Source: Aromatoleum aromaticum EbN1 (GTDB lineage: Bacteria; Pseudomonadota; Gammaproteobacteria; Burkholderiales; Rhodocyclaceae). Taken from it: a stretch of 64,000 nt of DNA. The stretch is taken from assembly GCF_000025965.1 (NCBI RefSeq), contig NC_006513.1, forward strand, positions 1,860,001 through 1,924,000, in the 5' to 3' direction. Under the pieces are notes generated by a model that saw only the letters and a program-made list of their open reading frames with translations, was not told where the DNA came from and ran no database searches. Each line of letters opens with the position of its first letter. The stretch's first letter is position 1. Positions 46,747 through 55,361 of the stretch are shown here, in pieces. A program made the translations under genes and the position numbers.

Positions 46747-46999
46747 CGGCGCGCGACGTGAAAATCGGCGGGGAACGAAATCTGTACTGGAGAAGAAATC
46801 CCGGCGCACGTAAGGCCGGACTGCCGTGCCATCCTATTTGCGCGCTGAATTTCCAACGATGCAGACCGCTCCTCCTCGTACACGCGTCATGCACGCGCGA
46901 CTGACGACTGATGATGGAGCCGCCGCGGGCGCAATTCATCCCCTGTTCAGCAAAGGCGGCGTAGCGTGGGGAACCGATTCCACCCAGCCAGGAGACGCC

Positions 47000-47497
47000 A
47001 TGACCTCGAGTGTTGTTGCCATCGCTGCCGCGGCCGCGATCGCACTGATCGTGGCACCTGTAGCGCCCGCCGCCTTGCGGGAGGGCTCGAGCTACGACGG
47101 GGCGGTGCAGCCTGAAGGCACGAGCCAACGTTGGCGTACGGACGCCGCGGTGCGCCAGGCAATGGACGGTCTCCATGCGGCCATCGATGCAAACGTCACC
47201 CAAGGAGCGGATGGCGGGATCGCGGAAGAGCGTCTTGCGGACCTTGGCGGGACCTTGGCCGCGCGAACCACTCAATTGATCGCCTGTTGCACGACCCCGG
47301 ACGTGTCCGGTCGTCACCTCCACATGATCCTTGTCGAGATCGCCGACGGCGCGGAGTTGATGAGGAAAGGGCGACCCGTCGCAGCGCAACGGCTTGGACT
47401 GCTGCGGGTCGTCCAGGCGCTGAATCTCTACGGAGATCTATTCGACCATCCCGGCTGGCAAAGACTCGATGAACCACGCGAAGTCTCCCCGAGGTAG
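47000..47497 (+). CDS. Small exported helical protein, divergent relative of the 54579 gene product
   Basis: A 165-residue protein with an N-terminal hydrophobic signal (VVAIAAAAAIALIVAPVAPAA) and a helical body: WRTDAAVRQAMDGLHAAIDANV, then QLIACCTTPDVSGRHLHMIL and LFDHPGWQRLDEP. The same pattern (W-TD-A---gM--ir, a Cys-containing central helix, FGHPGW-like end) occurs in the protein at 54579-55055, so they form one uncharacterised family. It is divergent from PepSY copy 1, an association repeated at 54-57 kb. Function unknown. The start at 47000 has GGAGA. Confidence 0.7.
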   Translation: MTSSVVAIAAAAAIALIVAPVAPAALREGSSYDGAVQPEGTSQRWRTDAAVRQAMDGLHAAIDANVTQGADGGIAEERLADLGGTLAARTTQLIACCTTPDVSGRHLHMILVEIADGAELMRKGRPVAAQRLGLLRVVQALNLYGDLFDHPGWQRLDEPREVSPR

Positions 47498-47561
47498 GGA
47501 CAGAGAGGCGGCGCCATCATGGGTGTGAGATCGACGAGACGGTCGCGGACTGGCCGAACTC

Positions 47562-47741
47562 ATGGACGGCAAGCTCCTGCTCGTGACCAATGCGCAGGAT
47601 CTCGCCCCCGACGAGGGCGTCGCGCGAAAGGGCGACGGCGAGCCCGGCGTGAAGACGATCTGGCTCAGTTTGCAGCGTGTCATGGATGTGGCGACCACCA
47701 TACAGGTGCTACGAAACCCGGAGGCGATGGGTTGTGTATGA
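47562..47741 (+). pseudogene. Short ORF, possible degenerate transposase remnant
   Basis: A 59-codon frame beginning MDGKLLLVTNAQDLAPDE resembles the segment of IS1634/IS4-like transposases that reads DGK-L-TN--DL-P-EVV-RY, but the rest does not continue the match and no upstream part exists in frame. No ribosome-binding site is clear. It may be a decayed mobile-element scrap or non-coding. The surrounding 47498-47742 shows nothing else. Confidence 0.25.
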
Positions 47742-47742
47742 T

Positions 47743-48729
47743 CTAAACCTGCAATTCGCGCTGCCCGTCGACAATGGAGATCTCCTGAAATCCTTCGCCA
47801 TCACGCAGCACGAACAAAACATTCATATTTCTTTCCTGTGCGAGTTGAGCCCCCGCATCTTCGCCGAGCACCAGCAGTGCGGTGGCCCACGCATCGGCGA
47901 GCATGCAGGTTGTCGCCACTACAGTGACTGCCGCGACCCGGGTACGCGAAGGGCTCCCAAGCGAAGGGTTCATGGTGTGGGCATAGTACGTGTCTGCAAT
48001 CTGGACCCAGTGACGGTAATCCCCTGAGGTTGCGATGGCGGCATCGGTGAATTCCATCACCCCCATCGCTTCACGTACACCTCGAACAGGCTTTTCCACA
48101 GCGATTGCCCACGCTCGCCCATCGGGCTTCAGGCCGCGCGCCCGCATTTCGCCATCAATACCGACGAGATAACTCGTGATCCCGAAGCTGTCGAGACAGC
48201 GGGCCATCTCGTCCACGCCGAAGCCTTTGGCAATTCCCGAAAGATCCAGCGTGATGGCCGCTCGCTTGCGCACCCGGTTATTCGCGTCATCGATGTCCAC
48301 CACGTTGCATGCGGGTTGATACGCTTGTTTCTTCAGCATGCTGATCTGGTGTGCATCCGGTTGGGGCGTGCCGGGACCGAAACCCCAGGCGTTGACCAGT
48401 GCCCCGACACCGATATCAAACGCGCCATGAGACTGCCGGCTCACGCCCAGGGAAGTCGCGAGCACGGCAACGAGTTCTTCAGGTACCTCAACCCATTGCT
48501 GCAGCGGGCTCGCGTTAAGGCGGCTCAGGTCGGAGTCGGGTTTCCAGGTGGACATCTGTTGGTCCACCTTGTTGACTGCCGCAAACAAACGTGCGGCAAG
48601 GGCTGATTCGTCGCGTCCCGCTTCGGCAAAAAAAACAGCGCTATATCGCGTGCCCATGGTCGCTCCGCTAAAATTATAGCGTTGCAAGCCAATGGAACAG
48701 GGATCCTGTCTTTCAGAAGACATCTTCAC
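47743..48729 (-). CDS. apbE: FAD:protein FMN transferase (ApbE)
   Basis: A 328-residue ApbE-family enzyme that attaches FMN covalently to a Thr/Ser in target proteins on the outer side of the membrane. Signatures: GATMGTRYSAVF near the start, VDQQMSTWKPDSDLSRLN, DLSGIAKGFGVDEMA (Mg/flavin site) and TMNPSLGSPSRTRVAAVTVVA-type end. It overlaps the upstream reductase gene by 17 bp, so translation is coupled. The likely target is the DUF2271 protein at the start of this operon, which carries DGVTGAS. No obvious lipobox or signal is seen at the chosen start, so the secretion route is unclear. Confidence 0.9.
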   Translation of the reverse strand: MKMSSERQDPCSIGLQRYNFSGATMGTRYSAVFFAEAGRDESALAARLFAAVNKVDQQMSTWKPDSDLSRLNASPLQQWVEVPEELVAVLATSLGVSRQSHGAFDIGVGALVNAWGFGPGTPQPDAHQISMLKKQAYQPACNVVDIDDANNRVRKRAAITLDLSGIAKGFGVDEMARCLDSFGITSYLVGIDGEMRARGLKPDGRAWAIAVEKPVRGVREAMGVMEFTDAAIATSGDYRHWVQIADTYYAHTMNPSLGSPSRTRVAAVTVVATTCMLADAWATALLVLGEDAGAQLAQERNMNVLFVLRDGEGFQEISIVDGQRELQV

Positions 48730-50938
48730 GGAAGCGTCCCTGCATTTTCAGCGTGCTCACATCCAGATTAAGGGGTGCCAGAATTTCGTCCAGCACCTTG
48801 ATGATGCTGTTCGCCATCGCACGACTTCCACAGACGAGCACCTGTGCTCCGCTTTCGATCAGTTGGCGCATTTGCGTGGCGTCATCAACAATCCGTTCCT
48901 GGACATAAGCCCCGTCCTGAACTCGCGAAAAAGCGGCATGCAGCTGGGTCAGCCGGCCATCCGCCAAATACTGATTAAGTTCGGGCTCATAGAGAAAATC
49001 GGAGGCCGGGTCGCGCCCGCCCCAATAGAGATACATCGGGTGTTTGCCTTCGTTGTGGCGGATGAACCCGGCCAATGGCCCGATTCCGGTACCCGCACCG
49101 ATAAGAATCACCGGAGCTTTACCGGACGCGGGACGAAAGTCCGGATGAAGCTGAATAAAACCATCGATGCGGTCGCCCACTTTTAAACCGTGAAGAAATC
49201 GGGAACATAAGCCTTCGGGATGTCTGCGCACGCAGATTTCCAGAACGCCGTCACTCGACCCAGTGGCAAGCGAATAGAACCGTGGTATGGGACTGCCAGG
49301 AGGCAAAATGCCGACCAGATCGCCCGCTTCGAAATACGGCAAGCGGTTACCTCCGAACAAGCCGATCAGTCGGCCCATGGTGTCGCTTCGGGCGACTGCA
49401 GTGAAGCGCAGTATGCTGGTTGGCGCATCGACCTGTTCGCCGTAGTCGATTCGCTCAACCAGCTGAAAGGAATCCGTCCGCGGGCGCTTCGGCGTATGCA
49501 GTAAGGTCAGTTCCCGACCGATCAACCGGCCGAGCTTATTACCCCAGCGAGCGAATGCCTGAGTCGATTGCCGATCGATCGTCTCGAGCGCAAGTAACGG
49601 TCGCCAGCCGCGGGCGACCAGCGCAGCTTCGGTATCCTTGGCAAACTTGCAGAACTGGGGAAACTGTCGGTCACCGAAACCCAGCACGACGAAGCCCAGT
49701 TTCGGATTGACCTTCGCCTTCGCCAGCCGCGTGAGAAACTGATTCGCTGAACTCGGGGCGTCACCGTCACCATAAGTCGACGTAAGGATGAAAAGCCGTT
49801 CGGCAGAGCGATACTCCGACGCCAGTTGATTCATCGGCGCCGTATGTACACGGAGACCGGCCTGCCTCAAGGCCTCGTGCAGCACATTTGCAAAGCCCCA
49901 GGTGCTGTTGTTTTCGCTGCCGACCAGAACGATTGTGTCGGCCGACTGCGCTCCACTATTGTGGGCAATTCGCGGCTTCGACTGCCGCCGCTGCCACCAA
50001 GTCAACGCACCGGTCGCGCTCATCAGCGGCACACTCAGCGCGCATAGTCCCAGGAGCAAACCGAGCCACCAAAGACCTTCACCCGTATGCAGTTGGTAGA
50101 TCAGCTCATAGGTGCGGCGAACGTTGTCATGGGCGCGGTAGGATAAGAGCGCCCCGCTCGCCTGGTCGACATAAGCTTCGCCCTGCGCGGTCTGCAAGGA
50201 ATAAACATCCGAAGGATCGTTCGGATTGGGGTATACGAGCTCGCGCAAATCATTCAGATCGGTCGCCAACAGGGCCGGTAGCGCGGTGATCGGTGCCGCA
50301 GGCCCGCCCACCTTCTCCTGCGGAAAATCCGCTTCGCTCTGCATGCCGTCCGATATGAAGCCGAACGTCACGGCCGACATATAGATACCGGTCAGAGCAG
50401 ACAAGAGTAGCCCGAGCACCGCGATGCGTCCGACTTGCGCGTGCCATCGCTGAGTCAAGCCGCCGTGCAACGGACGTCCGATATGCCGCCATCCCCCCAC
50501 CCGCCTCGCGAGTAGCACCGCGCCTGAAATGCATAACACGAGCATCGTCAAGGCAGTAATGCCGACGACCGCCCGGCCTGGCGTGTCCGCAAGCAAAGAG
50601 CGGTGAAGGTCTTTGACCCAGCGCGAGAATGTCGAGGGTGCATACGGCGCGATTCCCCGCCCGCTTAGCGGATCGACTCGATCGACTCCCGGCTGACCAT
50701 TCTGTGTGTAATACACGATGATCGAGCCGGAGGATTTGCGTTCGATTTGTTCGACCGTGGCATAATGCTGCGCTACCCGACCTGCAAGCGTTGCCACGCT
50801 GATACGGCCGTCGGCAGGCACGGTTGCACCGAGTCGTTCCAGCGCCGGATCAAGTGACAGGACTGTGCCGCTGAGGGCCAGCACCACCAGCAACAAAGTC
50901 GCGATCAGGCCAGAGAGTGAATGAAGCTGACGTAACAC
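48713..50938 (-). CDS. PepSY transmembrane / flavodoxin / NADPH-flavoreductase fusion
   Basis: A 741-residue fusion. Residues ~1-330 form a PepSY-associated membrane domain with helices near 8-28, 130-150, 185-205 and 300-320. A flavodoxin domain (~345-480; IVLVGSENNSTWGFA, ILTSTYGDGDAPSSANQFL) and a CysJ-type FAD/NADPH module follow (YFEAGDLVGILPPGSPIPRF, ILIGAGTGIGPLAGFIRHNE, YLYWGGRDP). It would move electrons from cytosolic NADPH across the membrane. It is second in the DUF2271-reductase-apbE operon, probably reducing a flavinylated periplasmic partner. Such fusions are known in iron-reduction and flavin-transfer systems; the final acceptor is unknown. Confidence 0.85.
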   Translation of the reverse strand: MLRQLHSLSGLIATLLLVVLALSGTVLSLDPALERLGATVPADGRISVATLAGRVAQHYATVEQIERKSSGSIIVYYTQNGQPGVDRVDPLSGRGIAPYAPSTFSRWVKDLHRSLLADTPGRAVVGITALTMLVLCISGAVLLARRVGGWRHIGRPLHGGLTQRWHAQVGRIAVLGLLLSALTGIYMSAVTFGFISDGMQSEADFPQEKVGGPAAPITALPALLATDLNDLRELVYPNPNDPSDVYSLQTAQGEAYVDQASGALLSYRAHDNVRRTYELIYQLHTGEGLWWLGLLLGLCALSVPLMSATGALTWWQRRQSKPRIAHNSGAQSADTIVLVGSENNSTWGFANVLHEALRQAGLRVHTAPMNQLASEYRSAERLFILTSTYGDGDAPSSANQFLTRLAKAKVNPKLGFVVLGFGDRQFPQFCKFAKDTEAALVARGWRPLLALETIDRQSTQAFARWGNKLGRLIGRELTLLHTPKRPRTDSFQLVERIDYGEQVDAPTSILRFTAVARSDTMGRLIGLFGGNRLPYFEAGDLVGILPPGSPIPRFYSLATGSSDGVLEICVRRHPEGLCSRFLHGLKVGDRIDGFIQLHPDFRPASGKAPVILIGAGTGIGPLAGFIRHNEGKHPMYLYWGGRDPASDFLYEPELNQYLADGRLTQLHAAFSRVQDGAYVQERIVDDATQMRQLIESGAQVLVCGSRAMANSIIKVLDEILAPLNLDVSTLKMQGRFREDVF

Positions 50939-50968
50939 GGGCGAGTGTTTCCTCTCTGGGTGAAACGG

Positions 50969-51442
50969 TCACATGTCGTATTGAAATGATTCGATATAAC
51001 CCCGCCCCGCCGAAGGCTTCCCCGCACCCGCCGTAGTCAGCGGCACGCGCACCTCAGCCGGGTTATCGCGCTGGTCTTCGACCGCGCTGTCTACGCGTAT
51101 CTCGTAGCCTGCGTCGATCAGCGCATCAGCAAGTTCAACGGTCACTTTCAGCGTTTTGCCGCTTCCGACGCTGGCACCGGTCACGCCGTCCAACTCTGCT
51201 GTTTTCAAGCCGCTTCCACGCGCCCAGTCACGCAGATTCTTGTAGTACTTCGCCTTCTTGCCCGCGACCCAAAGCGTCTTCTTATACTGGCCCTTCGCGT
51301 CGGTGACATAAACCGCCAGAAAAGCTGCCTCGCCGCCATAACTTTTCAGCTGGGTCGTCAGGGTCACTGGGCGCGCCTCGGCGAGGCCAGGTAATGCGAT
51401 GCAACTCGTCGCGAGACAGAGTGATGCAGCGATCTTTTTCAT
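50969..51442 (-). CDS. DUF2271 periplasmic protein with ApbE flavinylation motif
   Basis: A 157-residue exported protein: signal peptide MKKIAASLCLATSCIALPGLAEA, then the DUF2271 body (YGGEAAFLAVYVTDAKGQYKK). Residues 85-91 read DGVTGAS, fitting the ApbE target motif D-x-x-T/S-G-A-T/S; Thr88 would carry FMN. It is the first gene of the operon with the PepSY/flavoreductase fusion and apbE, giving a complete target, electron donor and flavinylating enzyme set. The start at 51442 has a CGGAGATTCAC site. Predicted role: flavin-based electron carrier in the periplasm. Confidence 0.85.
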   Translation of the reverse strand: MKKIAASLCLATSCIALPGLAEARPVTLTTQLKSYGGEAAFLAVYVTDAKGQYKKTLWVAGKKAKYYKNLRDWARGSGLKTAELDGVTGASVGSGKTLKVTVELADALIDAGYEIRVDSAVEDQRDNPAEVRVPLTTAGAGKPSAGRGYIESFQYDM

Positions 51443-51582
51443 GTGAATCTCCGGTTTTGTGCCAACCACTGCCCATTGGCTCTACGACTCAGTACGGCAG
51501 CGCCGAGATGAAGTACAAGGCGTACGGACGTTTCAACCGGCCTGCGCGCGAACGAAAGACCGCCTTCGCCAACGCAGGATGG

Positions 51583-51906
51583 TCATTTCGTTTTCGGGTC
51601 TTGATCAAGATAGTCGGACGCCTCACCACCGTCGGCGAACTGGATTTCAAGTTGGCGGATACGTAGCGAGGCAGGCGAGTACTTGCCTCTGAACTTGTTT
51701 CCGCGGCGGTCGAGACCTCTGACCTCGTAACATCCGTCGTCGACTTTGATGCGCTGCACCGTCCAGCCCCGCTGCTCGAGTTGTTGCCGCAATGCTTCAC
51801 GCGGCTTCCACTCGCTCACCGGGTCAGTGCAATCGTTATCAGCTAATACAGTGCCGCTTACAAGTATGCTGACTAGCACGACGCCCGTGAGCATTGAAGG
51901 TTTCAC
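51583..51906 (-). CDS. Small exported PepSY-like protein, divergent copy
   Basis: A 107-residue protein with signal VLVSILVSGTVLA and a PepSY-like core: EWKPREALRQQLEQRGWTVQ, RIKVDDGCYEVRGLDRRGNK, keeping the Cys pair pattern of the other copies (CTDPVSEW, GCYEVRG). I chose GTG 51906 because GAGGAG lies 7 bp upstream. An in-frame ATG at 51990, also behind GAGGAG, would add 28 residues without signal-peptide character; just ahead of it a six-codon frame (ATG at 51994) ends in TGA. The gene lies upstream of the DUF2271 operon on the same strand (140-bp gap), so it may belong to the same regulon. Confidence 0.72.
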   Translation of the reverse strand: MKPSMLTGVVLVSILVSGTVLADNDCTDPVSEWKPREALRQQLEQRGWTVQRIKVDDGCYEVRGLDRRGNKFRGKYSPASLRIRQLEIQFADGGEASDYLDQDPKTK

Positions 51907-52056
51907 GACGTTTCTCCTCTCCCCGGATGCGAGGCACACTACACGCGATCGATCAGCAAAGCTGAAACCGAGATCACGAGACGGGAGCATTCATGGCGGT
52001 CTCCTCGGTTCGGACTCATGCGGTATAGCATAAAACGGATTGTGAGGAAGTCGATC

Positions 52057-52071
52057 TGAACAGAAGCTGAA
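52057..52071 (-). promoter_or_regulatory. Direct repeat TTCA-N7-TTCA upstream of the divergent PepSY gene
   Basis: Minus strand TTCAGCTTCTGTTCA repeats the TTCAGC-N5-TTCA motif found before PepSY copies 1 and 2, again with 11-bp periodicity. It is 67 bp from the possible start at 51990 and 151 bp from the GTG start. Confidence 0.45.
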
Positions 52072-52132
52072 CGAAAAAGAAGCCCCGTCGAAGGCACGAA
52101 GGTAGTACCACCCTAGCAGCCTGCCGGACTTG

Positions 52133-52158
52133 AACCCCACGAGTGAGACCGTGGGGTT
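52133..52158. repeat. Perfect 8-bp inverted repeat, function unknown
   Basis: AACCCCAC and GTGGGGTT arms with a 10-base loop. There is no T-run, so it is not a clear terminator. The nearby GCAGCCTGCCGGACTT (52117-52132) resembles transposon-end sequences I have seen, so it may be an IS scar. The stretch 51907-52333 otherwise contains no recognisable gene. Confidence 0.4.
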
Positions 52159-52333
52159 GATTTCACAATGTGAGAGACGATGGGCGTTTCAGGCTCCAAT
52201 CAGCTGTTTTCTGCGCCAAATCGCAATGCGCGTGTCCTTTTTTCTCGCTGGGGACGCAATACGGCCATGCGCTTGAAGTTCTACGTGAGGCCCACCAGGG
52301 TCCATTCGTTGCGCACGTTGTTCAAGCCCCGCA

Positions 52334-52514
52334 GCCGGCCTGAGGTTGAGCGCCGTTGCCCTTGCCCGTCCGCAGTGCACCGACAAGCCGAAATCGGACT
52401 GGATGCCCGAGGAGGCGATGAAACAGAAGATCGCCGAACAGGGCTATACCGTCGACAAGTTCAAGACGACGGACGGCAACTGCTACGAAATCTACGGCAA
52501 GGACAAGGACGGGC
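52334..52514 (+). pseudogene. Truncated copy of the PepSY gene at 57287
   Basis: About 60 codons nearly identical to the middle of the intact gene at 57287-57559 (QCTDKPKSDWMPEEAMKQKI ... YEIYGKDKDG). The signal peptide is disrupted and the C-terminus is missing: after DKDG the sequence jumps into the end of an HD-GYP gene. It is the left part of the collapsed duplicate copy A. Confidence 0.82.
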
Positions 52515-52904
52515 AATCGGGCGGAAGGCAGCCATCACACGCGCATCGAACTGGCTCCCGGTATCCGCCGCCAGGATCGACATCGTGGTCTCGAAGCCCA
52601 TCGGCTCTTTGTAGGGGCGTCTCGAGCTGAGCGCATCGAAGACGTCCGCCACGGCAAATATGCGGGCGGCAAGCGGGATTTCGCCGCCCGCCGGTTTGCG
52701 CGGGTAACCCGAGCCGTCCCACTTTTCGTGATTGCGGTGCCGCACAACAGCGAGGCGAACCCGACCATCAGGGCGGCGCTGGACGCATTCGCGCGCATCT
52801 GCTCGCGCTGCCACGTGGGGACGATGCGAACACCTTCGAAGTATCCCGTGATCCGATCCGCGTCGGCGGCTCCTCGCAGCGGTTCGCTTGTTGAACGAGT
52901 TCAT
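52514..52904 (-). pseudogene. Collapsed remnant of the HD-GYP gene at 58192
   Basis: Three blocks match the intact gene: 52514-52732 (to 58284-58502, including HEKWDGSGYP), 52733-~52870 (to ~58889-59024) and ~52880-52928 (to ~59424-59472, including the start MNSFNKRTA). Intervening parts, including the HD motif, are deleted. An open frame of 147 codons survives by chance joining but mixes frames in the middle, so it is not a functional phosphodiesterase. Confidence 0.85.
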
Positions 52905-52929
52905 GTGCTGCTCCCAACGAGTGACTACA

Positions 52930-54209
52930 GGGCGCCTCGAAAAACCTCGCCTCTCCCGCTCTTGGTAAAATTACATCCTCCTGAATCTCGCCACAGCCGA
53001 CATCGATGAAACCGCGCAGCGCCATCAAGACCGACCTGTTTGCCTTTGATGCCCACCGACAGAAGATCGACGCGCTGGGCGACCCGCTGGCCGAGATCGA
53101 GTCGCACATCGACTTTGCGGCGTTGGCGGCCGAGGTTGATCGGGTGGCGCCCCGTCCGGTGAGTGCGCAAGGCGGGCGCCCGCCGTACCCGACCGAGACG
53201 ATGGTGCGCATCCTGGTGGTGAAGCGCCTGTACAACCTCTCGGACGAGCAGATGGAATACCAGTTGCTCGACCGCATGAGCTACAAGCGCTTCTGCGGCC
53301 TGGCGAACGCGACGAACGTCCCGGACCGCACCACGGTGTGGACCTTCGAGAACCGGATCGGTGAGGCGGGGGCGAAGGCCTTGTTCGACGGGGTCTCGGC
53401 GCAGCTGCTCCAGAAGGGCTTCATCGCGCGCGGCGGTCAGATCATCGACGCCACCTTGGTGCCGGCGCCCAAGCAGCACAACAGGCGCGGCGAGAAGGAA
53501 CTGATCGAGCAAGGCGCAATGCCCGCCTCGTGGCGCCCGGCGAAGCGGCGCCAGAAGGATCTCGATGCGACCTGGACGAAGAAGCACGGCAAGAGCCACT
53601 TCGGCTACAAGCTCTCGATCAACGCAGACAAGAAATACAAGATCATCCGCAGACTCGAGACCGACACGGCCAGCACGCACGACAGCCAGCACTTCGACAA
53701 CGTCTTCGACACGCGCAACACGAGCCGCGATGTTTATGCCGACCGGGGCTACCCGTCCGAGCAGCGTGAAGCCTGGCTGAAGGAGAACGGGTTTCGGAAT
53801 CGGATCCAGCGCAAGGGCAAGCGCAACAAGCCGCTGTCCGAGTGCCAGCAACGGCGCAACAAACGCATCGCCAAGACGCGCGCGCGGGTCGAGCACGTAT
53901 TCGGGGCCATCGAGCAGATGGGTGGCAAGCTGCTGCGTACCATCGGTCAGGAGCGGGCGAACTTTGCGATGACGATGATGGCGGCCTGCTACAACTTGAA
54001 GCGGCTGGTCTATTTCAGGAAGGCCGGAATCGAGGCCTTCTGACGCCCGAAATGGGTCGAATCGCCGCTGCCTCAGGCGATTCGAAGCGAAAACGGGGCG
54101 ACACCGCCGGGAAAAAGCGGTGATTCATCAGAGAAATTGGACCGGATTCGCTCGCGGTCATAGATGCGCGGCAGGATTCATTGAAGACCTCGGGTTATTC
54201 GAGGTGCCC
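52930..54209 (+). mobile_element. IS5-family-like insertion sequence, 1280 bp, with terminal inverted repeats
   Basis: The ends are GGGCGCCTCGAAAAACC (left) and, on the other strand, GGGCACCTCGAATAACC (right), giving 15/17 matching inverted repeats. Flanking TACA at 52926-52929 and 54210-54213 is the target duplication, because the undisrupted copy B reads GTGACTACACGTAG at 59465-59478. One transposase gene fills the element. It appears complete and potentially active. Confidence 0.9.
53006..54043 (+). CDS. IS5-family transposase (DDE)
   Basis: A 345-residue transposase: N-terminal DUF772 domain (ETMVRILVVKRLYNLSDEQM, MSYKRFCGLANATNVPDRTT), then catalytic blocks IIDATLVPAPK (D), DVYADRGYPSEQ (D) and RARVEHVFGAIEQMGGKLLR (E). 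Intact from ATG to stop, 76 bp from the left end of its element. Confidence 0.94.
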   Translation: MKPRSAIKTDLFAFDAHRQKIDALGDPLAEIESHIDFAALAAEVDRVAPRPVSAQGGRPPYPTETMVRILVVKRLYNLSDEQMEYQLLDRMSYKRFCGLANATNVPDRTTVWTFENRIGEAGAKALFDGVSAQLLQKGFIARGGQIIDATLVPAPKQHNRRGEKELIEQGAMPASWRPAKRRQKDLDATWTKKHGKSHFGYKLSINADKKYKIIRRLETDTASTHDSQHFDNVFDTRNTSRDVYADRGYPSEQREAWLKENGFRNRIQRKGKRNKPLSECQQRRNKRIAKTRARVEHVFGAIEQMGGKLLRTIGQERANFAMTMMAACYNLKRLVYFRKAGIEAF

Positions 54210-54213
54210 TACA

Positions 54214-55120
54214 CGTAGCCCGACCGGAGACGGTACTGGCCAAAAGATCCCGGTTTTTCGAGCGCTGCGTGTCGTCTTGAATTCTTGCCGACTTCCCCAC
54301 GTGCGGCTTATTGGATCGCGGCTCGCCGCAGCGCGCGACGACGCATGAAGGCTGCGCACGCAGCGGTGCTCACCGTTCATTTGGCGTTCAGCGTGAGCAG
54401 CGTAACGTTCAAACCTGATTCCACGGTAACTGGAGAACGTCATGAACTCGAAGGTCCCGTAAAGGCAAGAACGGGGAGTCGGTTTGCGGTCGCCGGCTCC
54501 CCCGTTTCATCCCAGGCCGCTTCGAGGCTGACCCGAATTGCGGGACGGCCTTCAGTGACAACAGAAAGGAGACAGGAAATGAACGCGAAATCTGCAAGAA
54601 AACTGGCCATCGCCTGCGCGCTCGCGCTGACCGGGATTGCCGGTGTAACCACCGGAGCAGTCGCTGCAAACGATCAAGTACCGCCGACGCAAGCCGAGGT
54701 CAAATGGCAAACTGACACCGCGCTCGAGCAAGGCATGCTGAATATCCGGGCAGTCGTGGAACAGAGTCTCCCGCAGATTCGGGCAAACCAATTCGGCGAC
54801 GAACACTACAATGCCCTGGGCCAGACGATCGAAACGCAGGTCGCATACATTGTGAAAAACTGCAAACTCGAGCCTTCGGCAGATGCCGTATTGCACGACC
54901 TTCTGGAGGAATTATCGAGCGGCATCGACCGGGTCACCGCGAGGACGGCCGAGAACCAGCGCACCCATGGCGTCAGTTACATCATCGCTGCCCTCGATAA
55001 ATACGGTCGCCAATTCGGTCACGCCGGCTGGACGCCGATCAAGGTCGTGCCTTGAGGGCTGCCGTCGGTGCCGGGCAGGGCGGGCCTCACCGTCAAGGCA
55101 ACGATCATGGGGAATTGCCC
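54214..55120 (+). repeat. Duplicated segment, copy A (right part)
   Basis: Nearly identical to 59479-60008 joined to 62432-62812. It spans a non-coding spacer (54214-54578, with a conserved hairpin-poor region and a short frame starting ATGAACTCGAAGGTC that is broken in this copy) and the intact small exported-protein gene. Homology fades near 55120. Confidence 0.88.
54579..55055 (+). CDS. Small exported helical protein of unknown family, intact copy
   Basis: A 158-residue protein: signal peptide (ARKLAIACALALTGIAGVTT, cleaved near AVAA), then an all-helical body: KWQTDTALEQGMLNIRAVVE, ETQVAYIVKNCKLEPSADAV, HDLLEELSSGIDRV and a terminal FGHAGWTPIKVVP. A single conserved Cys lies in NCKLEP. 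I do not recognise a named family; the protein at 47000-47497 is a distant relative and 59840-62747 a split second copy. The start follows AAAGGAGACAGGAA. It lies upstream of a cytochrome c peroxidase gene, hinting at periplasmic redox stress, but no function is known. Confidence 0.82.
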   Translation: MNAKSARKLAIACALALTGIAGVTTGAVAANDQVPPTQAEVKWQTDTALEQGMLNIRAVVEQSLPQIRANQFGDEHYNALGQTIETQVAYIVKNCKLEPSADAVLHDLLEELSSGIDRVTARTAENQRTHGVSYIIAALDKYGRQFGHAGWTPIKVVP

Positions 55121-55361
55121 TGCGCATCTATCAACCGCCGGATTTTGCAAACGATTACATCTGAGCTATCCCCTAAGAAATTTAAGGCTTTTCTCGGCCA
55201 TGACTTCTGTATGGAGACGCATTCGTAGCAAACCCACCCGAGATATGCTTAATTCAGGTATGCAGAGCAAATTTTCGCCCCCCGCTAAAATCGTTGCCCG
55301 TGTGAATCGCTCGTCACTAATGCAACTGCTGGACATTCTCTGCGTCTTCGGGAGATCAACT

